A DNA stretch of 64,000 nt from an uncultured Aquimarina sp. (lineage in GTDB: Bacteria; Bacteroidota; Bacteroidia; Flavobacteriales; Flavobacteriaceae). The notes beneath the pieces were generated by a model that worked only from the letters and a program-made list of their open reading frames with translations, had not been told where the DNA came from and searched no databases. This document shows, piece by piece, positions 26,627 to 35,638 of the stretch; the stretch's first letter is position 1, and the number at the start of each line of letters is the position of its first letter. The translations under genes were made by a program, and so were the position numbers. Where the stretch lies: contig CANMTP010000008.1 of assembly GCA_947500845.1 (NCBI GenBank), positions 62,001 to 126,000 of the forward strand. The letters run 5' to 3'.

Positions 26627-27996
26627 TACAGCTTGGGCACTCTAACGGTTTCACCAATCCAACATCCTATAGCTACCGAAGTTACTCCCGGATTATTAAA
26701 GATATCGGTTTTTGAAGGCGCCTTTGCTTTATAGTTAGCTGCAGTTTGATTAGCAGTAGATTTTAAGCTTGGATCAACTTTTCCTGCTCTTCTTGCATAA
26801 TTCTCTGCTAACCAGTAAACGGCTCTTTTACTAAATACGTCTGTACCACAGTCATTAGCACTACTTGCAATCATACTTGCAATTCTAAGGTATGCAGTAC
26901 CCATAGATGGTCTGTATTTTAAGGCTTTTCTGTAATATCCTCTGGCTTTTCCTTTACTACCTTGCTTTTTCAAAACTTCTCCTATTCTGAAATATACCTT
27001 TGCCTTATCACTTGCCTTCTCTTCCATGTCCGCAGATTGATTAAAGTACTTTAACGCTACAGATGTTTTCTTATCTTTCAGTGCAAGTATTCCCAAATAA
27101 TAAGCTGTCTTTGCTGAAGGCTCTAGCTTGTGTTGAGACTCTACCAGTTTAAAGAATAATGGATCATCGGTACATTCTTTAGCATACATTCTTCTCGATG
27201 CACTTTTAACCCACTTGATATCACCTTTTTTAGCATCAAACTGACCATTATATAAAGGGATTAAATTGGTACAATCAGCTCTTGCTCCTAATTTTTGATT
27301 AATCCCTGCTTTTACTTTACTAAAAGCTGCAAGATTGATCCCTGCGTTTTTGAATTTTCTCTTTTCTTTTGACGTTAAAGCAGTACCTGATTCTTCTTTT
27401 TCTGTTAATGTCGAGATAATTTCTGCTCTTTTACTTTCTTCATCCTCAATTTTTTCGGTGATATCATCATAAAGGTCAAAAACTTCCTGAAGCTCTCTTT
27501 TACCTTCATCGTGTAAATCTACAAATAAAGAAAAGTAGGTATATAATTTCTTTGCTCCGGTAAAATTATCCTTGTCTTCAGTATAAGCTTTATGGAATTC
27601 GATAAATTGCTCATAGTTTGTTCCAATTTTATTGTCAAACATTAGCTGTCCTATATCAGAATGCAAATCCCCTATTTTAGTTTTTCCGGGAAAATACTGA
27701 AAACGTTCTTTTTCAAGAGCGATGAGTTCTTTTGCAATAGCTGTTTTTTGTCCATCAGCAGCTTTTTTCATTTTATCCTTTAGCAACTTCTCCCCGAATT
27801 GATACGTTGCAACACTATATGTTGGACACTCTTTCCTTACTTTCCATAGCGGCTCTTCTGCTGCTTGATAATTTTTTACTTTAGCATGCTCATAAGCAAT
27901 TGAGGCTGTAGTAGCACAATCTGTAGCCTGAGCACTAACGCTAGTAGCGCCTAAAACTAATCCTGCTGCTATTGTAAATAAATGTTTGGTATTCAT
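26626..27996 (-). CDS. periplasmic TPR protein
   Basis: A 456-residue exported protein. Signal peptide MNTKHLFTIAAGLVLGATSVSAQA, then a helical repeat region with TPR-type pairs, clearest in the C-terminal half (KTAYYLGILALKDKKTSVALKYFNQSADM, then AKVYFRIGEVLKKQG and KARGYYRKALKYRPSMGTAYLRIASMI). The final segment contains a Cys pair (NDCG, VAIGCWIGE). No named family is assigned. Gene order coaX, barrel protein, this TPR protein, lptC with coupled translation suggests work in outer-membrane biogenesis, possibly with the barrel protein upstream. Confidence 0.78.
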   Translation of the reverse strand: MNTKHLFTIAAGLVLGATSVSAQATDCATTASIAYEHAKVKNYQAAEEPLWKVRKECPTYSVATYQFGEKLLKDKMKKAADGQKTAIAKELIALEKERFQYFPGKTKIGDLHSDIGQLMFDNKIGTNYEQFIEFHKAYTEDKDNFTGAKKLYTYFSLFVDLHDEGKRELQEVFDLYDDITEKIEDEESKRAEIISTLTEKEESGTALTSKEKRKFKNAGINLAAFSKVKAGINQKLGARADCTNLIPLYNGQFDAKKGDIKWVKSASRRMYAKECTDDPLFFKLVESQHKLEPSAKTAYYLGILALKDKKTSVALKYFNQSADMEEKASDKAKVYFRIGEVLKKQGSKGKARGYYRKALKYRPSMGTAYLRIASMIASSANDCGTDVFSKRAVYWLAENYARRAGKVDPSLKSTANQTAANYKAKAPSKTDIFNNPGVTSVAIGCWIGETVRVPKL

Positions 27997-28011
27997 AGCT
28001 GTAAAATTGTG

Positions 28012-29256
28012 TTAATTAAATTTTATTTTTCTAAACCATTTATCGTTTAAAGATAAACTTATAGAGACATTAAAAAAGTCTTCCCTTACTAGTCCAAAAT
28101 CTTTGGTACCTCGTTGACCATATTCAAAACCTATGTTTGTATTAGAGAATAATCTGCCAACTGGTAATCCTACTCCAAAAGATATGCCAAACTCATCTAT
28201 AGATTGGTTATTGATATTTAATCCTGTTTCTTCATAACGAAATCCCGCTCTATATGTAACCCTACTAAAATAGTTAGTTAATGAATTATATTTAGGAATA
28301 TAAAACCCTCCTACTTTAAATTTTGAAGCGTTACTATACTCAACATTTTCTCTTATGAACAAAGCTTCGGTATAATCTCCAGAATCTGAATAGGTATATT
28401 CTGCTCCTACAAACCAATTTTTAGGATTGCCAATTCCAGTACCTACTTTTAACTCTGCTGGAATATCAATCTCGCTTTCTTCTAGTTCCGTTTCTTGTCT
28501 ATCGATAACTACCTCTTGACCATTATTTCCGAGCAAGATTGAAGACAGCTCTCTAGAACCATCAAATGTCAACGAAAATGATGGCGTCGAAACCACTGAA
28601 GCAGACAACTCTAGTTTCTCTGACACCATTGTCTTGTACATTAGCCCCAGGGATAAACTAAATGATGATAAATTCGCACTAGTTATCTCCCTTGTATCAA
28701 ATTGCACGTCTGGTCTGCTTAAAATGGATTTCTCCTCTATATTACCAAAGTTATAATTAAAATCCAAACCTACACTTAGATTATCATTAACTTTAAGTCC
28801 TGCTGCCAAAAACACTTTGTTCAACCCTCCAGTACCTGTAAATAGCTCTTCTACACCATTATCATCAATATTATCTAATTGATATCCTACAGAAGTAAGA
28901 GGAATTACTCCGAATCCAAATCCAAATTTACCAGCAGGGATACCGATGGCCAAATAATCTAAAGTTGCGTTATCTCCCGATGAAGATTCTGTTTGATTGC
29001 TAATTTTGAAATTATTGTATGTAGCACCTACTGCATATGTAGTTAGCCGAAGTTCACCAAAAGATGCTGGATTTTGAAGATTTAAATGTATGCTATCCGC
29101 ATAAATACTCAATCCCCCCATCGATCTATTTTCTACTGTACCTTTAAACTTCTGAATTCCTATTCCGTAAAAAGAATAAGGCGATGAAGTTCCTTCTTGA
29201 GCATTTGAAATTACAGCAACAAGCATCAACACGACTACTAAAATCTTCTTTATCAT
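28012..29256 (-). CDS. outer-membrane beta-barrel protein, unknown function
   Basis: A 414-residue predicted outer-membrane barrel with a signal peptide (MIKKILVVVLMLVAVISNAQ). After GTSSPYSFYGIGIQKFKGTVENRSMGGLSIYADSIHLNLQNPASFG there are many amphipathic beta strands, and the C-terminus ends in aromatic/basic strands (KWFRKIKFN). The opening with GxG and NPAS resembles the FadL/OmpP1-type plug region, so a hydrophobic-substrate channel is possible but not shown. Its start overlaps the coaX stop by 4 bases, and the TPR gene follows 15 bases later. Confidence 0.75.
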   Translation of the reverse strand: MIKKILVVVLMLVAVISNAQEGTSSPYSFYGIGIQKFKGTVENRSMGGLSIYADSIHLNLQNPASFGELRLTTYAVGATYNNFKISNQTESSSGDNATLDYLAIGIPAGKFGFGFGVIPLTSVGYQLDNIDDNGVEELFTGTGGLNKVFLAAGLKVNDNLSVGLDFNYNFGNIEEKSILSRPDVQFDTREITSANLSSFSLSLGLMYKTMVSEKLELSASVVSTPSFSLTFDGSRELSSILLGNNGQEVVIDRQETELEESEIDIPAELKVGTGIGNPKNWFVGAEYTYSDSGDYTEALFIRENVEYSNASKFKVGGFYIPKYNSLTNYFSRVTYRAGFRYEETGLNINNQSIDEFGISFGVGLPVGRLFSNTNIGFEYGQRGTKDFGLVREDFFNVSISLSLNDKWFRKIKFN

Positions 29257-29984
29257 CTACTATTATTAAAAGCTAAAATGTAGTTTAATCCCTCCAATAA
29301 AAAATTGGAAGTGGCAAATATGCCATTTTTTAATCTTTTAGACAAAAAATGTGCATCCCCTCCGGTTAAAATAACTGTTAAATCAGGATAAATGTTGCAA
29401 TATTCTTCAATTAATCCTTTGATTTCATTTAAAACTCCGTGTATAACTCCAGAATGTATTGCTTCTTCTGTGCTATTTCCTATGACACCTCTTGGTTCTT
29501 TTAATTCTAACAACGGTAGTTTTGCAGTAAATGTATGTAGGCTAGTATATCTTAATTTTATACCGGGAGAAATAGATCCACCAAAATACTGTTCTTTGTT
29601 ATTCTTAAAATCATATGTTATACATGTTCCTGCATCTATAATCAGAACATTTTTTCCAGGAAACTGATCAACAGCTGCTGCTACAAGTGCTAATCTATCT
29701 AGACCAAGTGTCTTCGGGGTTCTGTATAAATTCTCGAATGGCATTTCTATTAAATGATCTAAAACTAAAGTCTTAAAAAAAACGTTTATGTGCTCTGTAA
29801 GTTCTTCCTGTACATTAGAAACTGAAGAAATTATCGCATCTGTAATCAAAGGATAATTTCTTTTGAGGGTACTTATAGTCTCTTTAAAATCAACTTGTTC
29901 TATTACATTCTTATAAACAATTTGTGATTCATTAAAAACTCCTATCTTAATGTATGTGTTTCCTATGTCTATAACAAGATTCAT
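29253..29984 (-). CDS. coaX: type III pantothenate kinase
   Basis: Phosphorylates pantothenate, the first step of coenzyme A synthesis. The 243-residue ASKHA-fold enzyme shows the three nucleotide-binding motifs: DIGNTYIKIGVF at the start, DAGTCITYDF in the middle and GGSISPGIKLR after it, plus TGGDAHFL near the end. ATG 29984 is preferred because it places the DIGNT motif at residue 5; an in-frame ATG at 30005 adds 7 unlikely residues. It is the first gene of the leftward envelope cluster and overlaps the next gene by 4 bases. Confidence 0.95.
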   Translation of the reverse strand: MNLVIDIGNTYIKIGVFNESQIVYKNVIEQVDFKETISTLKRNYPLITDAIISSVSNVQEELTEHINVFFKTLVLDHLIEMPFENLYRTPKTLGLDRLALVAAAVDQFPGKNVLIIDAGTCITYDFKNNKEQYFGGSISPGIKLRYTSLHTFTAKLPLLELKEPRGVIGNSTEEAIHSGVIHGVLNEIKGLIEEYCNIYPDLTVILTGGDAHFLSKRLKNGIFATSNFLLEGLNYILAFNNSR

Positions 29985-30035
29985 GCTTTGTAAGGTAAAC
30001 GGCAAAAGTACAAAACCATTTTTTTAATTTTTTCT

Positions 30036-30066
30036 TTTGACTATTAAAAAAAGCGTTCTATATTTG
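30036..30066 (+). promoter_or_regulatory. consensus Bacteroidetes promoter of tRNA-Phe
   Basis: TTTG (30036-30039), a 19-base spacer and TATATTTG (30059-30066) match the Bacteroidetes sigma-A consensus TTTG/TANNTTTG exactly. The tRNA begins 17 bases downstream. Confidence 0.85.
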
Positions 30067-30082
30067 CATCCGCTTACAGATA

Positions 30083-30155
30083 GGTGCCTTAGCTCAGTTG
30101 GTAGAGCAAAGGACTGAAAATCCTTGTGTCCCTGGTTCGATTCCTGGAGGCACCA
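30083..30155 (+). tRNA. tRNA-Phe (GAA)
   Basis: A complete cloverleaf: acceptor GGTGCCT/AGGCACC, D-arm GCTC...GAGC, anticodon arm AAGGA-CTGAAAA-TCCTT with anticodon GAA, five-base variable loop, T-arm CCTGG-TTCGATT-CCTGG and discriminator A at 30155. The 3' CCA is not encoded. It is a single-gene unit with its own promoter and terminator. Confidence 0.97.
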
Positions 30156-30159
30156 CCTC

Positions 30160-30190
30160 AAAAACCCGAACAAAATCGTTCGGGTTTTTT
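30160..30190 (+). terminator. terminator of tRNA-Phe
   Basis: AAAACCCGAAC pairs with GTTCGGGTTTT around a 6-base loop, followed by a T-run, starting 5 bases after the tRNA end. Confidence 0.9.
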
Positions 30191-30691
30191 AATTTCAAAA
30201 CACAGCAAAGTTCTGAAGGACCAAAACTGAAAGTTATGTTTATTCATATATTCTGATTAATCTAAAAAAGAAAAGTCTGCATTTTCAACTTCTCTGAATT
30301 GAGCCTTAAATGCTTTTGTTTTCAAGCAAATGTTTCAGTGAAATTGTTATTACTGCTACTGAAATAGTAATTTTTATTTTCACCCTATAGTTTTATAAAA
30401 ATTAGAATATAAAACCAACCGAAATCGGAAATTTATTAAATCCTGTAAATCACTACAAAATATGACGTTTCGGCACATCTTTTAAGTGTATTAATAGCGT
30501 GCAATGCTTAAACTTAGAGTATATTGTATCTTATATTGCTTCCAGCCACCATCACAAAGTTCTAAAACATAGGCTTAGATTTAATTTATCTAAGTTGAAA
30601 AGGTACCTAAAATATTAATAAACTTAAATTACATACTTCTATTGTAAGAGATTTATATGAAGCTACATACAAATAAGAGGACTAATTTTGA
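30191..30691. other. gene-free stretch with overlapping inverted repeats
   Basis: No convincing open frame was found in 500 AT-rich bases. The notable structure is at 30333-30371. TTTCAGT (30333-30339) pairs with ACTGAAA (30358-30364), while ATTACT (30349-30354) pairs with AGTAAT (30366-30371), which runs into TTTTATTTT. The two stems interlock and cannot form together in the simple form, like an antiterminator and terminator. No downstream rightward gene is close, so significance is uncertain. Confidence 0.35.
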
Positions 30692-30994
30692 TTAATATAC
30701 TTTTTTAATCTCTATTGAATCAATTATTTCATTAATTCTTTTTCTTATGGCTTTGCGATCTTCTGGATTATCAACCTCCTCTAAAGCGTCTCTAAAGTCT
30801 TCTATAGCATCTTCGATATTTTTTGCTGCAGACCCAATGTGATCTGATGCTTCCTCTATATCATTTGCCCTATCTTCTAATTTTTCAGATTTATTTTCTA
30901 ATTTATTTTCTAATCGCTCTATATTATTCTCTTTACAAGAAAAGAAAATACCCAGACATATAATGATCACAACGCTTAATACATGATTTTTCAT
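30692..30994 (-). CDS. small coiled-coil lipoprotein
   Basis: A 100-residue predicted lipoprotein: signal peptide with lipobox FFSC (C20), followed by an almost wholly helical, charged chain with heptad spacing (NIERLENKLENKSEKLEDRANDIEEA). It resembles small Lpp-like or stress-associated lipoproteins, but no family can be named. It is followed leftward by the tRNA and, upstream on the same strand, by the YqaE/Pmp3 gene, a pairing that fits a membrane-stress role. Confidence 0.7.
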   Translation of the reverse strand: MKNHVLSVVIIICLGIFFSCKENNIERLENKLENKSEKLEDRANDIEEASDHIGSAAKNIEDAIEDFRDALEEVDNPEDRKAIRKRINEIIDSIEIKKVY

Positions 30995-31078
30995 TTGAAT
31001 TATTTTTAATAGTTATTTACTTTTTTATTTAAAACAAAAGCTCTGATATTAGGGCCTCATACGTCTTTTTTTTTCTAA

Positions 31079-31231
31079 TCAATCATTTACGATGAATGCA
31101 TGAATCACTCCAGGTATCCAGCCAATAATGGTAAGGAGAATACTAATTAGAAATGTCCCACTCAAACCATGCTTAAGAAACACAGCTAAGGGCGGTAATA
31201 ATATATTAAGAATAATAGTTAGTAAAGACAT
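31079..31231 (-). CDS. YqaE/Pmp3-family small membrane protein
   Basis: A 50-residue protein that is easily missed because of its length. It reads MSLLTIILNILLPPLAVFL then a KHGLSG turn and ILLTIIGWIPGVIHAFIV. The two hydrophobic helices, the LPPLAVFL motif and the GWIPGVIHA motif are the signature of the Pmp3/YqaE family, inner-membrane proteolipids linked to salt, cold and membrane-potential stress. It is encoded 84 bases upstream of the coiled-coil lipoprotein on the same strand. Confidence 0.9.
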   Translation of the reverse strand: MSLLTIILNILLPPLAVFLKHGLSGTFLISILLTIIGWIPGVIHAFIVND

Positions 31232-31460
31232 ACAGTAGTTTTAAATTAATAATTCTTAAAAATACTTAACTCTACCTCTATAAGGTAACGTAATCACAGT
31301 AATCTTTGACTGATACCCTAAAATAATATACATGCTAGAGCACAGATATTAAAAGCTGGTTACATTCAAATCTTTCTTGATGAGAATATAAAATCATAGA
31401 ATTTTGCCAATAAATCCATACACTTAAAGTGTTAAAGTAATTGCAGAGTAGTTGCATGAG

Positions 31461-31491
31461 TTGGTTACGGGTTTAAAAAACCCTAACTTCG
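31461..31491 (+). promoter_or_regulatory. possible promoter of the second AraC gene with hairpin in the spacer
   Basis: TTG (31461-31463), 20 bases, then TAACTTCG (31484-31491), a weak match to TANNTTTG. The spacer contains GGGTTT-AAA-AAACCC (31469-31483), a short inverted repeat that could be an operator. It ends 28 bases before the GTG start at 31520. Confidence 0.3.
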
Positions 31492-31519
31492 AATACTAAT
31501 ATATTAGAACAAATATTCA

Positions 31520-32545
31520 GTGATTAGCATTCATAACAATAACGTTATTCAAATTATTGACTCTTTTGCCAATCCACTTAATGCAAGTATTAGAAAAGGG
31601 TTTGGTTTTTCTATCCTACAGGTAAATAACCACCTTGCCGATGGTCGAATTTCTGCTTTTCATATTTTTTCTGGGTTTTCTTGCATCACCTATGATATTG
31701 AGTTTTTAGAGCCTTTTGAATTCACTCTTAAAGGAGCTGCAATGAATTCGCTCTATTTTGTATATTGTATGACCGGGTTTTTAGAATATAAATTTGAGGA
31801 TGAAGAGCGTTTTAACACTATTAATAAACAACAAAATACTATTATTCTAGGTAAAAATCATTCAGAAAATCAATTCGTTTTACCCTGTAAAACAAAATTG
31901 AAAATGAGTGTCATTTATGTTACCGAAAATGAACTAGTTAAAAGCAAACTATCAAAAAGTAATTACTTACAAGCTAATCTTTCTGATATATTTACTCAAT
32001 TAGAATCTAAAGAGAACTATCAATTTTTTGGTAGAGTGCGACCCAAAACTACTGAATATGTAAAGTTGTTGATCAAGAACAGAAAAAGTGGTTTGGTAGG
32101 TCGGTTAATTACAGAATCATCTATTTTTCAAATCTTGGCTTCTCAGTTAGAGAACCATGATAAGGAAATTAAAAATCCACATATTTCACCTAAATTATCA
32201 AGAAAAGAAATAAATCTTACCATCAAACTATCAGAAAGCATATCTCGTAAACTAGAGCAAAATCTTAGTATTATCGAATTATGTAGTATTTCAGGACTTT
32301 CTCCCAAAAAGTTACAAATGGGATTCAGGCATCTTTATGGTATGACGGTATCCCGTTTTATTACGAAGGCACGAATGGAAAGATCGAGAGAACTTATGGA
32401 AACCACAGAGCTTACTGTTTCAGAAATCGTTTATTCTGTGGGTTTAAGTAGTAGAAGTTATTTCTCAAGAATTTTTAAAGAGATGTATACTATTTCTCCA
32501 AATGAATATAGAAAACAATACATTTTAGAGCAAAAAGAAATATAA
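31520..32545 (+). CDS. AraC-family transcriptional regulator (paralogue of 12870-13904)
   Basis: A 341-residue regulator with the AraC double helix-turn-helix at the C-terminus (LSIIELCSISGLSPKKLQMGFRHLYG, then LTVSEIVYSVGLSSRSYFSRIFKEMYTISPNEYRKQ). The N-terminal sensor half shares the layout of the AraC protein at 12870 (LYFVYCMTGFLEYKFED against LKFLYCLEGSLEHRFEG), so the two are paralogues. The start is GTG at 31520. The histidine kinase gene begins 79 bases downstream on the same strand, so the pair may be a signalling unit although no receiver-domain gene is visible. Confidence 0.88.
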   Translation: MISIHNNNVIQIIDSFANPLNASIRKGFGFSILQVNNHLADGRISAFHIFSGFSCITYDIEFLEPFEFTLKGAAMNSLYFVYCMTGFLEYKFEDEERFNTINKQQNTIILGKNHSENQFVLPCKTKLKMSVIYVTENELVKSKLSKSNYLQANLSDIFTQLESKENYQFFGRVRPKTTEYVKLLIKNRKSGLVGRLITESSIFQILASQLENHDKEIKNPHISPKLSRKEINLTIKLSESISRKLEQNLSIIELCSISGLSPKKLQMGFRHLYGMTVSRFITKARMERSRELMETTELTVSEIVYSVGLSSRSYFSRIFKEMYTISPNEYRKQYILEQKEI

Positions 32546-32624
32546 GGTATTCGTAAGAAGACCTTTAATACTATATATTGTAGCCTTCGTACAGTCTTCA
32601 ATTAATAATTTAAACGAATAGCTT

Positions 32625-33755
32625 ATGAAAGCTGCCTCAGTAGTTATCGAAAATAAGATTTTGGAAATTATGGAGCTTTGGGAAAAAGAAGTAACGAAAG
32701 AAGTTCCGGCCTCAAATAATCTTTCTGAAATTGCACTCTATGATCATCTGCCTAATTTGATGAAAGATATATCTACCGTAATGTCCCGTCGTAAGACATT
32801 AATAGAAGCCCAAACGGATGATAAATACAAGGAAATACTAGAAAACAGTATTGAACATGGCAGACATAGAGCAGCAGCATCTAATTATACTGCAAGCCAA
32901 ATTGTTCATGAGTATATCGTTTTTCATAAGACCCTTACTGCTACTTTGCTCAAAAACGAAGTATATACCTTAGAAGTTGGAGAATTACTTAAATATCTAA
33001 TTGAAACAGCCATACTAAATTCTGTAGAATCGTTTTCAAAAGCGTTGTCAGAGATGCAAGACACCCTAATAGGTACTTTAGCACATGATATTCGTAATCC
33101 ATTATCTGCCGCACAAACCTCTCTTGATCTCATGACATATAAAGAGGGTGAAGAATGGTTTGATACTATGAAAGATACAGCTTCAAAAAGTGTGAAAAAA
33201 GCGCTAAGTCTTATTGAAGGTCTTATGGATTCTATAACGGTTAAAGCCGGACAGGGCATGATGATGAATTTTGATAAAGAAAATATTACGGAGGTAATTA
33301 AAGAGGTATATACTGATGCTACCGACATCTATTCTCATTCTTTTAAATTAAAAGGGGATCTCTATAATATAAATGGAGTTTTTGATAAAATAGCCATTCG
33401 TCGTTTATTTGAAAATTTAATCTCAAATGCCGTAAAATATGGCTCTTACAACACTCCTATCATCCTTAAGTTGATAGACTTAGAGGAAAGCGTAAAAATT
33501 TCAGTTCGCAACTACGGCTCTCCAATCCCTAAAGAAAAACAAGGTGAAATATTTCAATTCTTAAGACGGGATCAAAGCAATAATAATATTAATCTGAATA
33601 GTTGGGGAATGGGACTTACTTTGGTTCGTTTAGTCGCAGAAGCTCACGGTGGATATGTTCATTTAGAAAGTGATGCTTCTGAAGGAACTTGTTTTACCAT
33701 ACTATTAGATAAAAACTTTAACAAACCCGGTAAAATAAGAACCAAATTAAAATGA
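32625..33755 (+). CDS. cytoplasmic sensor histidine kinase with RsbRD-like N-terminus
   Basis: A 376-residue kinase without membrane segments. The N-terminal ~140 residues are all-helical and resemble the RsbRD/stressosome sensor domain (ILEIMELWEKEV, then HGRHRAAASNYTASQIVHEYIVFHKTL). The H-box is GTLAHDIRNPLSAA with His154; the N-box is ENLISNAVKYG; G1 is NYGSPIP, where the usual first Asp is Asn; G2 is WGMGLTLVR. The phospho-acceptor is standard, but the changed G1 box could alter nucleotide binding. No response regulator is adjacent; the AraC gene upstream lacks a receiver domain. A general stress input is inferred from the N-domain. Confidence 0.85.
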   Translation: MKAASVVIENKILEIMELWEKEVTKEVPASNNLSEIALYDHLPNLMKDISTVMSRRKTLIEAQTDDKYKEILENSIEHGRHRAAASNYTASQIVHEYIVFHKTLTATLLKNEVYTLEVGELLKYLIETAILNSVESFSKALSEMQDTLIGTLAHDIRNPLSAAQTSLDLMTYKEGEEWFDTMKDTASKSVKKALSLIEGLMDSITVKAGQGMMMNFDKENITEVIKEVYTDATDIYSHSFKLKGDLYNINGVFDKIAIRRLFENLISNAVKYGSYNTPIILKLIDLEESVKISVRNYGSPIPKEKQGEIFQFLRRDQSNNNINLNSWGMGLTLVRLVAEAHGGYVHLESDASEGTCFTILLDKNFNKPGKIRTKLK

Positions 33756-33763
33756 AAACTGAA

Positions 33764-34165
33764 TCACTTCTTATAATTTACCATCCATTGAATGTCGAAT
33801 TGATCAGAACAGCGCCCGTAGTAAGCTCCCCAAGAAGTATCTTGTAAAGGTGTATGTACGCGACCTGAAGCACTTAATTTATTAAAGATTTTTTCTGTTT
33901 CTTCTTCTGATGATAAGTCAATGCTCATTTGCATGTTAGATCCAGAGGTTAGTGGTGTATCCGGAGCAGCATCGTAGGCCATAAAATGAAATCCTTTTCC
34001 CTTTAATTCTGCGTGTTGCAACTTATCCCTATAACTTGCTGGAATATCAATTGATTTGCCCTCATAGGTTTGACGGTTGATAATTTCTCCCCCAAAAATG
34101 TTCTTATAGAAGTTTAGTGCTTCCTGGCAGTTTCCTTTAAATGCTAAATATGCTTGAATTTTCAT
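33764..34165 (-). CDS. PhnB-like VOC-family protein
   Basis: A 133-residue protein of the glyoxalase/bleomycin-resistance superfamily in the PhnB/YjdN branch: YLAFKGNCQEALNFYKNIFGGEI at the start, HAELKGKGFHFMAYDA in the middle and GRVHTPLQDTSWGAYYGRCSDQFDIQWMVN at the end. The fold binds metal and small molecules; enzymatic function is not known for most members. It converges with the histidine kinase gene (8-base gap) and is 31 bases downstream of the YetF-like gene on the same strand. Confidence 0.9.
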   Translation of the reverse strand: MKIQAYLAFKGNCQEALNFYKNIFGGEIINRQTYEGKSIDIPASYRDKLQHAELKGKGFHFMAYDAAPDTPLTSGSNMQMSIDLSSEEETEKIFNKLSASGRVHTPLQDTSWGAYYGRCSDQFDIQWMVNYKK

Positions 34166-34196
34166 GATTCTATTTTTATTAATTAATACGTTACAA

Positions 34197-34697
34197 CTAT
34201 ATTTCTTCGATTTTTCTTACACCTTGTAACATTTTGTCCATAAGCTCCTTACCTTCTGCATTGTGTAACACAGACATATCTCCTGTAGATTCTAAAACCA
34301 CAGCCAAGACCTCATTAAAATGAATTACATTAGCCTCTCTTAACTTTGCAATAAGATCAGCTTCTCCGACATTGCACTTTGCCAAATTATCATAGAGTAT
34401 GATACCATCTTTCATTAATAACATAGGTTTATTAGTTAAAAACCAGCTAAGGAAATTCGACTTTCTTACGGCCAATGAAAAAAAAGTTTGAAATAGCACA
34501 ATTCCGGCCAAAGCAATGCCTCCTTTTAAAATGGATTGTTCAATATTCATAACAACGGCTGCCAAAATTGAACCTATAGCTATGGTAGACGCAAAATCAA
34601 AACTAGACATCTTTGCAAAAGTTCTAAGTCCCGATATTCTTGTGATTATAATGACTATACTAAAAATAGCAAGTATTGATAGAAATACTTTTATCAA
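34197..34697 (-). CDS. YetF-like DUF421 membrane protein
   Basis: A 166-residue protein with three hydrophobic segments in the first ~80 residues (SILAIFSIVIIITRISGL, ASTIAIGSILAAVVM, GGIALAGIVLFQTFFSLAV) and a soluble C-terminal DUF421 domain (KPMLLMKDGIILYDNLAKCNVGEADLIAKLREANV, then VLAVVLESTGDMSVL). YetF/YrbG-type proteins are linked to spore or membrane physiology in Bacillus, but the molecular function is unknown. It probably shares a transcript with the VOC gene downstream. Confidence 0.88.
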   Translation of the reverse strand: MIKVFLSILAIFSIVIIITRISGLRTFAKMSSFDFASTIAIGSILAAVVMNIEQSILKGGIALAGIVLFQTFFSLAVRKSNFLSWFLTNKPMLLMKDGIILYDNLAKCNVGEADLIAKLREANVIHFNEVLAVVLESTGDMSVLHNAEGKELMDKMLQGVRKIEEI

Positions 34698-35638
34698 TAT
34701 TTCAAGAGATACATATATCCAGTTTCCATAAAATAATTCTTTATTTGTTAAGGGATAGCTTATGCTAAACCGTTATTGTTTGCCTACTTTATTTCAATAA
34801 AAAAATTTCAGGTAATGTAGATCCCCACTCTCCTGCTTTTAATGAATTATCGTATCTTTCACCTTAAGCCTTAACGATTGGTGAACGCTTTTATATGCGT
34901 TATCCTTAATATTTGGCCTTAAAGCTTCTTCTTTTTCTGATTCATTCTTGCTAGACGGTTTTTTATTATTTTATTTTTTTGAAATACTAAATTTATAGCA
35001 ACGGTGACTCAAAACTTACTCTTATTAATTTAATAATTGACCTAAATACGTATCTAACCTATCTTTAAAAACCATAAGTTTTTATATTCTTTAATCAATA
35101 ATTCCACAAATCTTTAACCACAATTTAACGGTTATTGATCGATTGAATCAGGATTATGTTTTATAACAAGCCTTTCTCATCATAGATTAGATCTATATTA
35201 CTACATATTAAAAATATATGTCACTAAGAAAACTATCGAATACCGATAGAATAGAGCTCATAGAATCTGAACTGGATCAAAAATTTGAACATCTCAAACT
35301 TTACCAACCCCTTAAATTTGTTTACTGATATAATTGAAGAATCTCTCGCGATAATGGTGTCTGATAATTCTTTACAAATATCTTTTGGTATTTGAGGAGT
35401 GCTTCCCGATAATTTTAAAAATGACTGAAAAAACTATAATAAGTCTATAGTACATTGAATGGAAAATATAAGAATTAAACTTATAGTAGTCAACTACGGG
35501 CTCGAATAAGTTTTCATCATGTCATATTGAATATTTAAACCATTAATTCAAGGCAAAATTCATCTTCATAATGTAAATGCAATTTTATGTACTGGTAATT
35601 ACCAATAAGTTACTATTTTTGCTCAGCAATTTTTTACT
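34698..35638. other. 941-base gene-poor region
   Basis: No full gene is supported. An ATG-started 36-codon frame at 35218-35328 (MSLRKLSNTDRIELIESE...) and a leftward open stretch near 34860-34960 without a start codon may be remnants of decayed genes; neither matches a family I recognise. The region is AT-rich with no repeat, tRNA or IS end. Promoters for the YetF-like gene (left) and the PAP2 gene (right) must lie inside it. Confidence 0.4.

Noticed and set aside
35218..35328. 36-codon ORF as a gene
   Set aside because: Too short, no family resemblance and no neighbours; kept only as a possible gene remnant.
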